Shown here one piece after another: positions 1-11,081 of a DNA stretch of 64,000 nt. The notes under the pieces are model-generated. The model was not told where the DNA came from. It ran no database searches and was given only the letters and a program-made list of their open reading frames with translations. Position 1 is the first letter of the stretch; every line of letters starts with the position of its first letter. The DNA is taken from positions 62,001 to 126,000 of the forward strand of contig JAQFVV010006832.1 in NCBI GenBank assembly GCA_028023455.1, given 5' to 3'. The translations under genes and the position numbers were made by a program. The DNA is from Epiperipatus broadwayi (Eukaryota > Onychophora > Udeonychophora > Euonychophora > Peripatidae).

Positions 1-369
1 GTTGGAGTACATTGAAACCTGTCCATTAAAGTAGGAGGATTTGCTATCTTAATATATATCTGAGCACTTGTAGCATATATGTGTAGAGATGGTAATCTGG
101 ACCAACTGATGATTGCTGGTTTAGCATGAAATATGTATATTGGTGATTATTTATCTTTTCAATAAATGTGTGTTCAGGTGTATCAGTGTTATGAGATAGT
201 GTGGAGAGGGGTGGGTCATATGAAAGTCTGTGCTCATATCCTGTCTATTATCTATTATAAAATAAAAACAAAATTTTATGCAAAATATATTTTTTGATAA
301 ATATAAAATATTTTCATTGAGGAAGTAAAATTTTATATTACTGTATATTATAGTATGAATTCAAGTCTG

Positions 370-400
<31 letters not shown>

Positions 401-1300
401 GATAAACAAAAATGCAAGTTATATAACTTCTGTGGATATATATATATATATAAGTGTGTGTGTATTATAAGCTTGGAGGAATACATGCTGTAAATCTGAA
501 AGATTTGATTGGTCTAAATATTTATTAGATATTTTCAATTAATTAATATGTTCATTAGTTTGTGCAAAATTTTCATTTAATTTGATGTCAGAATGTGGAT
601 ATTAATTATTTCCAACAACTTTACATATATAAATTGTAATGATTGAAAAGGTCTACATCCATAACCAGAGGTGCCACTTGATCCATCTAGATTGTCTTCT
701 CTGGGTATCAGTGTGCCATAATCTATTGGTAATGACATCGAACCATAGACTCTTCCAACAATATTTTCTAAAATATTGAAAATAAAATCATGCTTAGAAA
801 AACAAAATTTTTCTCTTAACAGATCAATGAAATCATAAGGAAATTTCTATGCGATTAGGTTTGCTTAAAAATATTGATGGTCAGATTATAAAATATATAA
901 TAATCATCTAAAATGAAAGAAATATATAGAATAACTAGATAACAAAGACATTGATGAAGACAATTAATAAAATAAGTGATATAGAGTAATTCACAATAAT
1001 GAAAGGTAAAGTTTGATTAACTTTGAAGCATTTCTATCGTTAGAATTGATTCCATTACTTTATAACTTCTTTTGACAAAAGAAAAATAAGCAACTAAAGT
1101 ATTGAATAAATAAAGTTAATTATTACTTAAACTTTTCTATATACATCAGGTTATGAAAAATAAAACAAAATCAGTTAGTAATTGACATTAAAAATATTTT
1201 TTTTTTACAATCAAATATTATTCAATAAGGTTGGAATCTTACATTGAAAAGCAACTGTCAGATTATAAATGGCTTCAAAATTTAAAAAAATAAAATACAC
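1..1300. other. AT-rich non-coding DNA
   Basis: No supportable gene. It contains (TA)n tracts near 378-402 and 437-452. Positions about 130-235 share a roughly 100-bp repeat with 19235-19340. Nothing else is recognisable. Confidence 0.5.
130..235 (+). repeat. Interspersed repeat, copy 1 (pairs with 19235-19340)
   Basis: Both places read, in the same orientation and order, gattatttatcttttcaa, then a gtgtgatcaggtg-like block, then gtgggtcat-tgaaagtctg. The match is interrupted by small indels. It is probably a fragment of a dispersed element whose family I cannot name. Confidence 0.55.
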
Positions 1301-1339
1301 CATTATTGATTGGTATTAGATAAGTGGAGGGATAAGAAA

Positions 1340-1440
1340 TACCAGACAAAAGTCTTTATATGTTGTATTAGCTACAAAAAAGCATTTGATTTTGTATTTT
1401 ATTTAGAAACATGCTTGTATAAAAGCATCTAATACTTTAT
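1340..1440 (+). pseudogene. Fossil LINE reverse transcriptase fragment
   Basis: Around 1356-1430 one frame reads CISYKKAFDFVFYLE, which matches the RT motif usually written as (C/F)-(I/V)-D-Y-x-K-A-F-D-x-V in RTE-like LINEs. The first Asp of that motif is replaced by Ser here. Stops and frameshifts surround it. It lies upstream of the endonuclease fossil at 1780, so it is a different copy or a rearranged piece. Confidence 0.5.
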
Positions 1441-1779
1441 GATGAATATCCATGTGATATAAGTTTTACTAAAATAAAAAGATACCATAAAAGAAAATTA
1501 ACATTCTATTTACTTATTAAATAAGTAATGAACAAATCTACATTAGGTAAACACAAATATGGATTTAAAAATGATAAGAAAATAGGATTTATTTAGAATT
1601 AAGAAATATTGACAAAATATGTCCATTTAATTGTAATAAAAAGTCATTTTATTACAAAACAACATTAATTAAAAAAAAAATGAAGTCAATTAGCTACTAA
1701 CACTATTCATAAGATATAATTTTATCAATTTCTTGATTAACAAAATATATAGATGAATCATTGATTTAAGATGAAACAG

Positions 1780-2960
1780 ATATAATTCAGGTTTTTATTC
1801 TAACACATTCTCATTTGAAAAAATATACATTCTACGCAGAACTGAAGAATGCTTTGGAAGAGTTATAAATGATTTTAAAAATTTCAAAAAAATATTTATT
1901 GCTAGAATTGGAAGAACTATTGAAATATAAAAATGGAATTGATAAATTTAATATCAATTCCGAAATCCTTGAATCTAAATTTTTAAATTTATGAAAAAAA
2001 AAACAACTTTATATAATATCTATAAATATTGAAATAAATCCAAATGATGAACAAAAAGGCATCTAAGTAAAATAATGTAATGTTTTCGCGTATTTTTGAT
2101 CATAGAAAAAATGTACATCAATAATTAACAAAAAAAAAACAATTATAAATTGATTAGAAGAATGTAGTAATGGATTATAAAAAATTATAAAAATATAGCT
2201 ATTAAGAAAGAAGGTATTTTAACTGTAGAAATAACGGTTGATACTCTCTAATCTTCAAAAATGCGCCAAAGTATTTAAAATATAACTCTCAAATCGTTTA
2301 AAATATTAAGATTAGGAATGGATTTGATTTGAACAAGTTCAGTAAAAAAAAGCAAATATATTATCGACTAAAAGTAATTATATAGTAAGATTAGTATTCG
2401 AAATTTAATAGAAAATTTTTAATCAAAATAAACAATATATGTATTAAAAAGAAAACATGAAAGCATTTAAAAATTTGAATATTTGGATTTCGGTAAAATA
2501 GTGCAAAAACTATTAATATCAATATAAAACTATACAACTTATAAAATAAAAAGAAGATATAGAAAAGTAAAAAAACGTTTCATAAATAGAAAACACCTAT
2601 TTTCATACTAGCAAAAACAAAAAAGTATTTTTGCAAAGGAACAAAAGCTAGTTTTATTATCAATAATAGTGATGATGATGATAATAATAATAATAATAAT
2701 TAGTATGGACATGTTCAGAAGAAACCAAATAAATATGCTATGTAAACTTATAAAGAACATAAAAACTAAAAAAAAAAAATTGAATAATTATTGATGCTTT
2801 AAAAGCGGCAGATCCAATAATAGAGCAATTGTTGATAAATCTATATAGAAAATATTCAAATTATAAAAATATATTCTAATATAATTTATATGGTTCTGTA
2901 AGAAAGGCAAGAAAGTTGATATTATAAATTACATATTTGCCAATCATCTTCATTTTTTAA
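1780..2960 (+). pseudogene. Fossil RTE-clade LINE (endonuclease to start of RT)
   Basis: Decayed RTE-type LINE on the plus strand, read from short peptides in shifting frames. Near 1835 is FYAELKNALEEL, resembling the stretch before the G-D-F-N motif of the APE endonuclease. Near 1940 is GIDKFNINSEILESKFLN, resembling the segment after it. Near 2355-2405 is NILSTKSNYIVRLVFEI, the counterpart of the S-D-H-R-L-V-R block. At 2788-2840 is IIDALKAADPIIEQLL, and at 2895-2935 CKKGKKVDIINY, which match the RT start and the I-F-K-K-G-x-x-x-D-x-x-N-Y-R block. The same order is seen in the RTE copy at 61.6-63.4 kb. A short GAT/AAT microsatellite sits at 2671-2700. Many stops; not functional. Confidence 0.6.
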
Positions 2961-3099
2961 ATTAAAATCATAGTTATATACACAAAAACCTCAGTTTTCC
3001 TCAAATTAAAAGAATGCTCTCTAATTAAAAGAAGTTATTCTAAATATATTCCACCCCATTATTTAAAAAAAAATACAAAAATGACCCAATAAATACGAA

Positions 3100-4180
3100 T
3101 TGCAATTTTTATTGGATTTGTAAATTATATTATACTCATTTTTTATTGGTAACACTTTGTTATTTTTTTATACAACCTCAGTATGCTGTTTAAATGTGAT
3201 TATACTATCAATTTCTTTTTTCCATCTTTCCTCCTCTTGTAAATTCCATTTTTCCATTCTTTTTTACTATTTTATCTATTCTTTCAGCTTCCTCTCATAT
3301 TATATCCTACATATGATACATGATATTTTGTACTTTTTTGTCCTGTTCTTTCTTATCCTCCCCCATTCTTTGGAATATATTCTATATAGTTTTTTTTTGA
3401 AAGGATTAGTTAATTATTTGATTATTTTTCATTTCTGATCAATTTTCTCAATTTTAATCAACATCTTCAGATTGACTTCTTTTATTGTTTTTAGTAGTAT
3501 TCATTTTGCTCCGTTTTTATTATCTTCTCTTTTTTAACTGAAGACTTCTATTTTTAGAAGCAACTTACTTTCATCTGCTCTTTATGAATATTTTTTTCTC
3601 TTTGCTGATTGCTTTCTTCTATTTTCCTTAGCATCATTTGACTTGCTTCTCATCTTTTTTCTAATACATTCTTATTGTTTCAGTATTTTTTGAATGCTTT
3701 CCATTTTCGTTAGCAAAGTCTGCTATATTTCGGCTGATATTTTCATCTCTTCTATTTTGTAGATTCTTTCAGTGGAATACTGATCTTTTCCTAAGTCACT
3801 TTTTGCTCTTAAGACTATACAAGTTTGTATTAAATTACTTTTAATTCTATACAAAAACAATGTAAATTTTTAAAATAATATTTCATAAAATAAGCCTCAC
3901 ATCACTTCCTCTTCCACAAAACATTTCCCTGTTACCTAACATCTCTGTTCTGCCTTTTTTGAATCTAATCGCCTCAATCCTTGTCTTCAACTGTTTATTA
4001 AAATTTATTTACTTTCTTTTTTGCCTATTTCTATCCTGTTTGTGAATGTGTGACTGACTTTATCTCCTTTATTTTTTTATAATTTTATATACATGCTTAA
4101 AATAAAGTTAATATATCAAACCATCTTCTTAAATCACTAAATATCACATGACCACCATTTTTATGCTTGCTAATAGCTGT
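3100..4180 (-). other. T-rich tract; possible decayed coiled-coil gag on the minus strand
   Basis: The plus strand is strongly T/C rich, so the minus strand is A/G rich and in short frames gives Lys/Glu-rich peptides such as RMEKWNLQEEERWKKEID. This resembles the coiled-coil gag N-terminus of the LTR element at 38.4-40.2 kb, but composition alone could explain it. The T-rich plus-strand ORF starting at 3157 is therefore not annotated as a gene. Confidence 0.2.
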
Positions 4181-4191
4181 TATTAAAACAG

Positions 4192-4702
4192 GCAAAACTC
4201 ACCATATAGTAGTGCCACTCAGTGCAAGCCAGAGTAATCAATGGATGCCAAAAGGCTTGTGCATAAAATAACAGTTATGAGCAAGCATAAGAAATGGTTA
4301 TCTTGTGATGTTTAGTGGTTTAATACTAATCATGCCTAATAGGATAGTGGTGTCTATGGTTATTAAAGAACCAAAGACACCAAAATGTATGGGTACTGAA
4401 CTGAGTTCAGACCTATATGACTCTATAGCTAATGAGATTGGATTGAAAATATTATTGTGTTTTCAATTTTATTCTCATAGTTTTGTAGTTAAATAGAAAT
4501 AAAACATGGCTGCTGGAGGATTGCATTACATCCAAAGTTCTAGGTGCAGTGCTCGCAGATCCAATGCTCCTCATTGATGAAAGCAATAAGCTAGAAACTA
4601 GTCTGGAGATATTGGATGAGTAGGCATTAGATAGGAATTTTGGTATCCATTGATTACTCTGGCTTGCACTGAGTGGCACTACAGTATGAATAGTTTTGTC
4701 TA
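4192..4702 (+). mobile_element. Inverted-repeat element with hammerhead-like motif, copy 1
   Basis: About 510 bp bounded by inverted repeats of some 50 bp: agtgccactcagtgcaagcc with agagtaatcaatggat near 4210-4248 recurs in reverse complement near 4646-4685. The interior aligns with the minus strand of 30260-29813, so it is a repeated family rather than a chance hairpin. A hammerhead-like core lies at 4559-4617. No protein is encoded. It could be called a MITE, but the ribozyme-like core suggests a retrozyme-type non-autonomous retroelement. Confidence 0.7.
4559..4617 (+). ncRNA. Hammerhead-like ribozyme motif (family 2, copy 1)
   Basis: In order: outer stem I strand ATCCAAT (4559-4565), inner TCA, core TTGATGA (4574-4580), stem II AGC/GCT around AATAA, GAA (4594-4596), palindromic stem III ACTAGT (4597-4602), candidate cleavage-site C4603, then TGG and ATTGGAT (4611-4617), which pairs perfectly with ATCCAAT. 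The canonical core is CUGANGA; the first C is T here, and the base pair next to the core in stem II is A-A. The two other copies carry C at the first core position, so the ancestral motif was closer to consensus. Confidence 0.55.
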
Positions 4703-6017
4703 TTTTACTTTTTAAAACCATATTCTTCATATGTTTTCCAGAGATCTGACAGTCATTTAATGAATAAAAAAATGACAAGCAACCTGAAACTTGGAAATAG
4801 ATAAAGAATATAGCTGCCAGAATATAAGTGCACAATTTTGCATGAACAAACCAAAAATGCTACCTCAATTTAGACACTATAAGCTATCTAAAATCCTAAT
4901 CATGAAATTAATAAAATACTCGCAAAGCCTTACTGCTTTAAGTTTTAAAAATTAGTAAGTACGAAAACTTTATCATTATGTTGTACTTCTTTTTGAGACA
5001 TAGAGGCTAGAGTTCATATGAAAGAGCCATATTATCAGTCCACAAAAACAGCTAGAAATATAAAAACATAAAAGCGAGATATATTATGTCTAAGATAAAA
5101 TATTCCATGGAGATGTATATAAACAGTTGCATCTTCAAGCAAATAGCAGTGTGCTCCATCCATCCCAGATTCAAAGTACACTCAAACTCCAACAGTGAAA
5201 AGCTTTATCCAATCTTATAATGACTTTCTTTGATTTTCTGTATTATTTTAAATATAAACTCTTTGTGCACATATATCATAATCATTATTTAGTGTCTATA
5301 AGTCAATTATTTATCTTCAAACAACCAATCTTTTGTACATATCCTTGTCTCATATTCTAAAATAATTACTTTTTCTCTTAATTTTGCAAAAAAAGTAATT
5401 TTTTATTTTTCAAGTGTTAATTTATATTCAATCCTCAAGTAGTATGGCTATTTTCTAATATTGGCCACTATAATTCTATTATTATTGTAATGATGAATTA
5501 CTCACCTTTTAAAAAAAAACGGTTATTCAATTTATAATCTCTTAATTAGGTCTATCATAAAAGAAATTTTAAAATTAAATTTCAGTAAATGCGTTTTCAT
5601 TCTAACTGCCATTCTAAGAAAATTTCAAATGTTGTAGAACATCTTTTATTTTTTACAATAAATAAATCATTTTTACAAGTGATATTTAGCCTTCAAGTCA
5701 TGACTTTATATCACGTGCATACTTTTAGAATGTATTTATAATAACCCATTCTTTCCCCTTTTCCTTTTTTATTTATATAATACTATTGTCTTTAAAATAA
5801 AATTGAACTGCAAATAAATATAAGCTTTTAAGAATAACAACATAACGTCGTCGTATACAATTAAGCTAAATTCTATTTTAAATATTCACTTAGTTAATTA
5901 CATATTTGTATAACATATTTTTTTATTTTCACAGATGTACATGTAAATAAAATGTGTATTTATGACAAACCAAAATAATAATATTTATAATTTTAACAAT
6001 TTGAAAATTTTCTTATA
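4703..6017. other. AT-rich non-coding DNA
   Basis: No gene, repeat or structured element I can support. Reading frames here are short and AT-biased. Confidence 0.5.
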
Positions 6018-6057
6018 ACATGACAAAACTCTTATGAAGCTTCAAAAATACCCTCAA

Positions 6058-6097
6058 CCTCAGACCGCGGTTTCTGCCTCTAGCGTCATCAGTGAGG
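6058..6097 (-). ncRNA. Hammerhead ribozyme, family 1 copy 1
   Basis: Read on the minus strand: stem I CCTCA, core CTGATGA, stem II arm CGC-TAGAG-GCA, GAA, stem III ACC-GC-GGT, cleavage-site C, stem I partner TGAGG. All conserved core positions are canonical. A CCC/GGG outer stem I lies beyond an internal loop. The oddity is a C-A mismatch where stem II meets the core. Three-base-pair stem III with a 2-nt loop usually implies cleavage as a dimer. Confidence 0.75.
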
Positions 6098-6425
6098 TGC
6101 TAGGGAATAAAAATACTAGAACTAGTCCAGCATTTTATCAATGCCTAACTATTGAGAAGAAAATCTGAAACTTTCAGACATTTAAATGTCCAAAAATCCA
6201 GCTATCTAACTCAAATAGCCGTATGGGACTGAACTAAGTTCAGATACACCATATATTAATAGCTCTAGCAATATAAAATCGCCAAAGCATTAATAGCAAA
6301 AAACTAAAATTAAATTGCTAAAAAATCAAGTCAGATGACCTAATTTTAATAAAGCTCCTATTTACAAATGTTATATATAGAGTAAGTTAAAAACAAACTC
6401 TTATGAAGCTTCAAAAATACCTCAA

Positions 6426-6465
6426 CCTCAGACCGCGGTTTCTGCCTCTAGCGTCATCAGTGAGG
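6426..6465 (-). ncRNA. Hammerhead ribozyme, family 1 copy 2
   Basis: Same core and stems as the copy at 6058-6097, with stem III ACC-GC-GGT; no change in the catalytic core. Confidence 0.75.
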
Positions 6466-6794
6466 TGCTAGGGAATAAAAATACTAGAACTAGTCCAGCA
6501 TTTTATCAATGCCTAACTATTGAGAAGAAAATCTGAAACTTTCAGACATTTAAATGTCCAAAAATCCAGCTATCTAACTCAAATAGCCGTATGGGACTGA
6601 ACTAAGTTCAGATACACCATATATTAATAGCTCTAGCAATATAAAATCGCCAAAGCATTAATAGCAAAAAACTAAAATTAAATTGATAAAAAATCAAGTC
6701 ATATGACCTAATTTTAATAAAGCTCCTATTTACAAATGTTATATATAGAGTAAGTTAAAAACAAACTCTTATGAAGCTTCAAAAATACCCTCAA

Positions 6795-6834
6795 CCTCAG
6801 ACCGCGGTTTCTGCCTCTAGCGTCATCAGTGAGG
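6795..6834 (-). ncRNA. Hammerhead ribozyme, family 1 copy 3
   Basis: Same as the two previous minus-strand copies. It lies in the unit interrupted at about 6890 by the reversal of orientation. Confidence 0.75.
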
Positions 6835-7084
6835 TGCTAGGGAATAAAAATACTAGAACTAGTCCAGCATTTTATCAATGCCTAACTATTAATGCTTTGG
6901 CGATTTTATATTGCTAGAGCTATTAATATATGGTGTATCTGAACTTAGTTCAGTCCCATACGGCTATTTGAGTTAGATAGCTGGATTTTTGGACATTTAA
7001 ATGTCTGAAAGTTTCAGATTTTCTTCTCAATAGTTAGGCATTGATAAAATGCTGGACTAGTTCTAGTATTTTTATTCCCTAGCA

Positions 7085-7124
7085 CCTCACTGATGACGTT
7101 AGAGGCAGAAACCGCGGTCTGAGG
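7085..7124 (+). ncRNA. Hammerhead ribozyme, family 1 copy 4
   Basis: CCTCA 7085-7089, CTGATGA 7090-7096, stem II arm CGT-TAGAG-GCA, GAA 7108-7110, stem III ACC-GC-GGT 7111-7118, cleavage site C7119, TGAGG 7120-7124. Stem II has a T in place of C, leaving a G-T pair, so it is slightly weaker. Confidence 0.75.
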
Positions 7125-7453
7125 TTGAGGGTATTTTTGAAGCTTCATAAAAGTTTGTTTTTAACTTACTCTATATATAACATTTGTAAATAGGAGCTTT
7201 ATTAAAATTAGGTCATCTGACTTGATTTTTTAGCAATTTAATTTTAGTTTTTTGCTATTAATGCTTTGGCGATTTTATATTGCTAGAACTATTAATATAT
7301 GGTGTATCTGAACTTAGTTCAGTCCCATACGGCTATTTGAGTTAGATAGCTGGATTTTTGGACATTTAAATGTCTGAAAGTTTCAGATTTTCTTCTCAAT
7401 AGTTAGGCATTGATAAAATGCTGGACTAGTTCTAGTATTTTTATTCCCTAGCA

Positions 7454-7493
7454 CCTCACTGATGACTTTAGAGGCAGAAACCACGGTCTGAGG
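7454..7493 (+). ncRNA. Hammerhead ribozyme, family 1 copy 5 (weakened stem II)
   Basis: Core CTGATGA 7459-7465, GAA 7477-7479, stem III ACC-AC-GGT, cleavage site C7488. Stem II reads CTTTAGAGGCA and loses its G-C pair, so activity may be reduced. Confidence 0.65.
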
Positions 7494-7822
7494 TTGAGAG
7501 TATTTTTGAAGCTTCATAAGAGTTTGTTTTTAAATTACTCTATATATAACATTTGTAAATAGGAGCTTTATTAAAATTAGGTCATCTGACTTGATTTTTT
7601 AGCAATTTAATTTTAGTTTTTTGCTATTAATGCTTTGGTGATTTTATATTGCTAGAGCTATTAATATATGGTGTATCTGAACTTAGTTCAGCCCCATACG
7701 GCCATTTGAGTTAGATAGCTGGATTTTTGGACATTTAAATGTCTGAAAGTTTCAGATTTTCTTCTCAATAGTTAGGCATTGATAAAATGCTGGACTAGTT
7801 CTAGTATTTTTATTCCCTAGCA

Positions 7823-7862
7823 CCTCACTGATGACGCTAGAGGCAGAAACCATGGTCTGAGG
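7823..7862 (+). ncRNA. Hammerhead ribozyme, family 1 copy 6
   Basis: CCTCA 7823-7827, CTGATGA 7828-7834, GAA 7846-7848, stem III ACC-AT-GGT, cleavage site C7857, TGAGG 7858-7862. The stem III loop differs, but pairing is retained. Confidence 0.75.
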
Positions 7863-7984
7863 TTGAGGGTATTTTTGAAGCTTCATAAGAGTTTGTTTTT
7901 AACTTACTCTATATATAACATTTGTAAATAGGAGCTTTATTAAAATTAGGTCATCTGACTTGATTTTTTAGCAACATGACAAAA

Positions 7985-9440
7985 GTATAGATTAAGTTCA
8001 GTAATTCCCTTCAGTGGATTTAAACCATAGTTCATAACATATTTAGACTAGGATGTTATAAGATAAAAGTTTAATTTTTTCACACTGAATTAGACATAAT
8101 TGTTTTCACTAGTGAGATTTCATGTAGTCCTTCAACATTTGATATTAGTATTAAACCTTTGTATTATATCAGACTTCAATAAATTGAACTTTATTTGGTA
8201 ATGATATATCTGTAAACATGAAAAAAAATTTAAAAATTTATATTTAAATTCTGAAAATATAGAAAAACTGAGTTTGGAATGATAACAAAAGATACTTACA
8301 TCACTGAACAGTTGGCAAAACAGAATGTTTTCAAAAAATGATCAAAAACATTTTAAATTGAAATTTGTATTTAGAATGCAAACAAGTATATTTACTACTG
8401 ATAAACCTATAAAATTTTGCTTTAAAATATTAAAATTGCTTTCTAATTTTTAGAATATCTGAAATTAAAATAGAATGTCTAATCATTATTTGTCTAATAT
8501 AGGATAATCAGAATGTCATGGTTTTTTTCTTAAAGTTATGCTATAAGTTATTACATTCTATTTTAAAAATTTAAACATATATGTATAAAATAACAGTGTA
8601 ATAATATATATTTTGATAATCATACATTTTAAAAAACTTCATACAAAAACACAAATCTTGAAAAAAATCTCACAAATGGATTCAAAACGAAATACTAAAA
8701 GACTACTTCCATCAATGTAGTAGAGATAGCATTAAAACATTTTGATTTAATTACAATTCTATTATACTGGCTTCTTTTATTTCTTTTAACTAAAACATCA
8801 AAATACAAAATGATTTAACTAATTTAAATAACAACATAAAAAAATATGAGTGAAATATCTCAATAAATGGCAGTACAAGTAAAATTTAAATTTAATGCTA
8901 TTAGAGTGATTTTTGTAGATTTCTCTGAATAAAGATCATCATGCAGAATTGAAAAATTAATACACAGTTCTTATTTTAATTTTGCATTAACAATTTGTTT
9001 TTTTCATAATCACAGACCTCTAACCTATATATGCAATATGCAATAAATAACCAAAAATTGACTGTTTTTCTACTTAAATTTTTATATATTTTATGCCTAA
9101 GACAATTTTTCAAAATATTGTTTAAGTAGGAGGGTTGGTAAAAAAATTTCAATTTTTATATTATTTGAAATGTCAAATAACAAATTTGTGTGAACATAAT
9201 GAAAATGTATATTATTCTTATGAAGATGGAATAAATTTTACAATAAATGTAAGTATATAACAATATTTACAAAAAGTTTTATTTATTATTCATTTATATT
9301 ATTTATGTTATTTATATTTATTATCCATTTTGTACATTCTTGTCCTTGTAGCTGTTATTACTATGTAATTATTCTCATACATATTGATGGGTTGTTCAAC
9401 ACTATACATCAAACAGTGTAATGGGTTTACTGTTTTTTAT
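7985..9440. other. AT-rich non-coding DNA
   Basis: No ORF or repeat I can support. It begins at the right target-site duplication of the retrozyme insertion and ends at the LINE with an (AAT) start near 9450. Confidence 0.5.
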
Positions 9441-9479
9441 CTCTGATGTTAAAATAATAATAATAATAATAATAGCTGT

Positions 9480-10160
9480 ATTGGGATCGGTGCGAGGCCG
9501 GAAAAAATACAGCCCAGTTGCAGTTCAAATAGACATTGAATCAGCTTTTGATTCTGTGGCAATCGAGAGATTAATTAAAATGTTGGCTGCCACTGCAATA
9601 CCTCGCACTATTTTATATGTTATAACCAACTTGTTGTTAAATCGGGATATACATATTACACTCAGTGGCAAAAATTCTGAATCTTTTACTCCAACACAAT
9701 CAATCTCACAAGGATCCCCCCTGAGTGCTTTACTTTTCACCTTTTACATCAACCCTCTATTAATAAAAATCCAGCAAACATTCATTGGCATCCAAATACC
9801 AAACACATCTCAGCAGGTAACATGTATCGCTTATATGGATGATATAACTGTCTTCCTCCCATCTAAAAAAACCTACCAGCCTTGCATACAATACTACAAG
9901 AATTTGCAGCTACACACAAACTCAGGGTCAATCTAAATAAGACGGCAGTTTGGTCTCTTTATAATGCAAAGCAGTACACGGGCATGTATGGGGAAAGCCA
10001 TCTGCTTTCTTGGGATTTCCCTTTATATGAGTGCAAGTGCAATGAGGGTCAAGATCCAGAACAAACTCAAAGAAGAAACAGAGCGAATTACTACTTCTCT
10101 CAAAGGCATATCTTTCAATATACTCCAAGATCCAGCTATTTAACCAGCTAGCCATAACAA
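9480..10160 (+). pseudogene. LINE A reverse transcriptase domain (frameshifted)
   Basis: The frame ending at 9936 shows VQIDIESAFDSVAIERLI (RT motif with catalytic Asp), SQGSPLSALLFTFYINPL (the Q-G-S-P-L-S block) and AYMDDITVFLPSK, the Y-x-D-D active site as YMDD. The reading then moves to another frame (from about 9882: LQEFAATHKLRVNLNKTAVW), which continues the RT thumb. Start and N-terminal RT blocks are missing because the copy is 5' truncated. The closest relative in the window is LINE B (13.2-15.5 kb), which shares the SKK after the active site. Confidence 0.8.
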
Positions 10161-10169
10161 AAATCACCT

Positions 10170-11081
10170 ATTACTCACCCATTATCACATTTTCTAAAGG
10201 TTTTATTAACAAAATCTCTTCTCTCTGTAATAAGCTCTTGTGGCAGAGGAAGACTGTGTCAATATCTGCAAAACAACTTACCAGACCACCTATTCACAAT
10301 GGACTAGGACTTCATAGTATTTATATTTTCCATCTACAGAAGGCCACAAACTTAATAACATCCACAGTCAAACACTTTCCAATGCTTGAATGCCTACTTC
10401 AAATAACACCAACAGATAGACCACCCCCTGCTTATGACCAACTAGCATCAATGATCAATCATATAAAAACCACAGCTCCACAGATATCTCTTCAGACAAT
10501 ATACAAGCATTCATACTGGCAAATTTATTCATTAATCCATCCAAATCCAACCCATGACACCAATCTGACAATGCTGAAAATCAATAATCTACAATTACTC
10601 CGTAAGTTTAAAAAAATGGTCACTGGAGCCAAAGTATTTTGATTTTATGCTGAGACTAAACCTACAAGCACTGCCCACGACATATTTTCTGAGATATCGG
10701 AGACTATACACTAACATTGATCCTTTTTGTCCCCTGTGTCACAGGGCTGAAGAAACACAGGAACATCTATTCTATCTTTGTCCGGCACTAGACAGAGTTC
10801 GAGTTATTATGATAGGAGCATATAGACAATCTAACACAACCCTTCAAACAATCATTAATTCATATTGCAAAGGCTCTATTCCATCAGTCCGTGCAGCCAC
10901 TTTTATGCTTTATGCATACTGGTGCACTAGATGCACATTCACTCTAGGTAACAACACAAGGCGACATCCATCAACTTTCAATATCAAACTGGCAAAACTA
11001 CGAGCCAGAGACAATAAAATTGCACATCCAGACATCTATGCAGCAACCTGGTCACTGATAACACAACAATCAAACCTCTAA
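10170..11081 (+). pseudogene. LINE A C-terminal region with CCHC zinc knuckle
   Basis: Two frames broken near 10642. The second (10647-11081, 144 codons) contains CPLCHRAEETQEHLFYLC, a C-x2-C-x8-H-x4-C zinc knuckle typical of the C-terminus of many LINE ORF2 proteins. It is followed by YAYWCTRCTF, which matches YALWCVRCK in LINE B. I see no restriction-like endonuclease motif after the knuckle. A short frame at 11180-11392 follows and is not recognisable. Confidence 0.7.

Larger units (their letters stand above)
6029..6890 (-). repeat. Left array of hammerhead units (2.3 copies)
   Basis: Units start at 6029, 6398 and 6766; the third stops near 6890 at a junction with the opposite orientation. 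Units are nearly identical: for example, one c is missing from the ccctcaacc run in unit 2. Such low divergence suggests recent insertion or copying from one template. Confidence 0.85.
6891..7973 (+). repeat. Right array of hammerhead units (about 3 copies, opposite orientation)
   Basis: Reverse-complement units with a 369-bp period, ending partway through a unit at 7973 just before the right target-site duplication. Substitutions are scattered (gacgtt, gacttt and gacgct after the ribozyme core in the three units), so the copies have begun to drift. Confidence 0.85.
6018..7984. mobile_element. Retrozyme-like insertion: opposed ~369-bp hammerhead units with 11-bp TSD
   Basis: The insertion (6029-7973) is flanked by identical 11-bp copies of acatgacaaaa at 6018-6028 and 7974-7984, a target-site duplication. 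The landmark ctcttatgaagc recurs at 6029, 6398 and 6766; its reverse complement recurs with a 369-bp period, with gaagcttcat at 7139, 7508 and 7877. The first three units carry a hammerhead on the minus strand and the later ones on the plus strand; orientation switches near 6890. No ORF. Tandem few-hundred-base units with a type I hammerhead and a very short stem III are the described form of animal retrozymes, which move through circular RNA. The head-to-head arrangement inside one TSD is unusual. Confidence 0.8.

Noticed and set aside
3157-3438. 93-codon hydrophobic frame
   Set aside because: A product of T-rich DNA; no start context or family match. The minus strand looks more gag-like.
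4452-4835. 127-codon minus-strand frame
   Set aside because: It runs antisense through the inverted-repeat element with the hammerhead motif; no protein features.
6018-7984. CRISPR-like array
   Set aside because: Units are 369 bp and contiguous, without unique spacers, and occur in both orientations in eukaryotic DNA.
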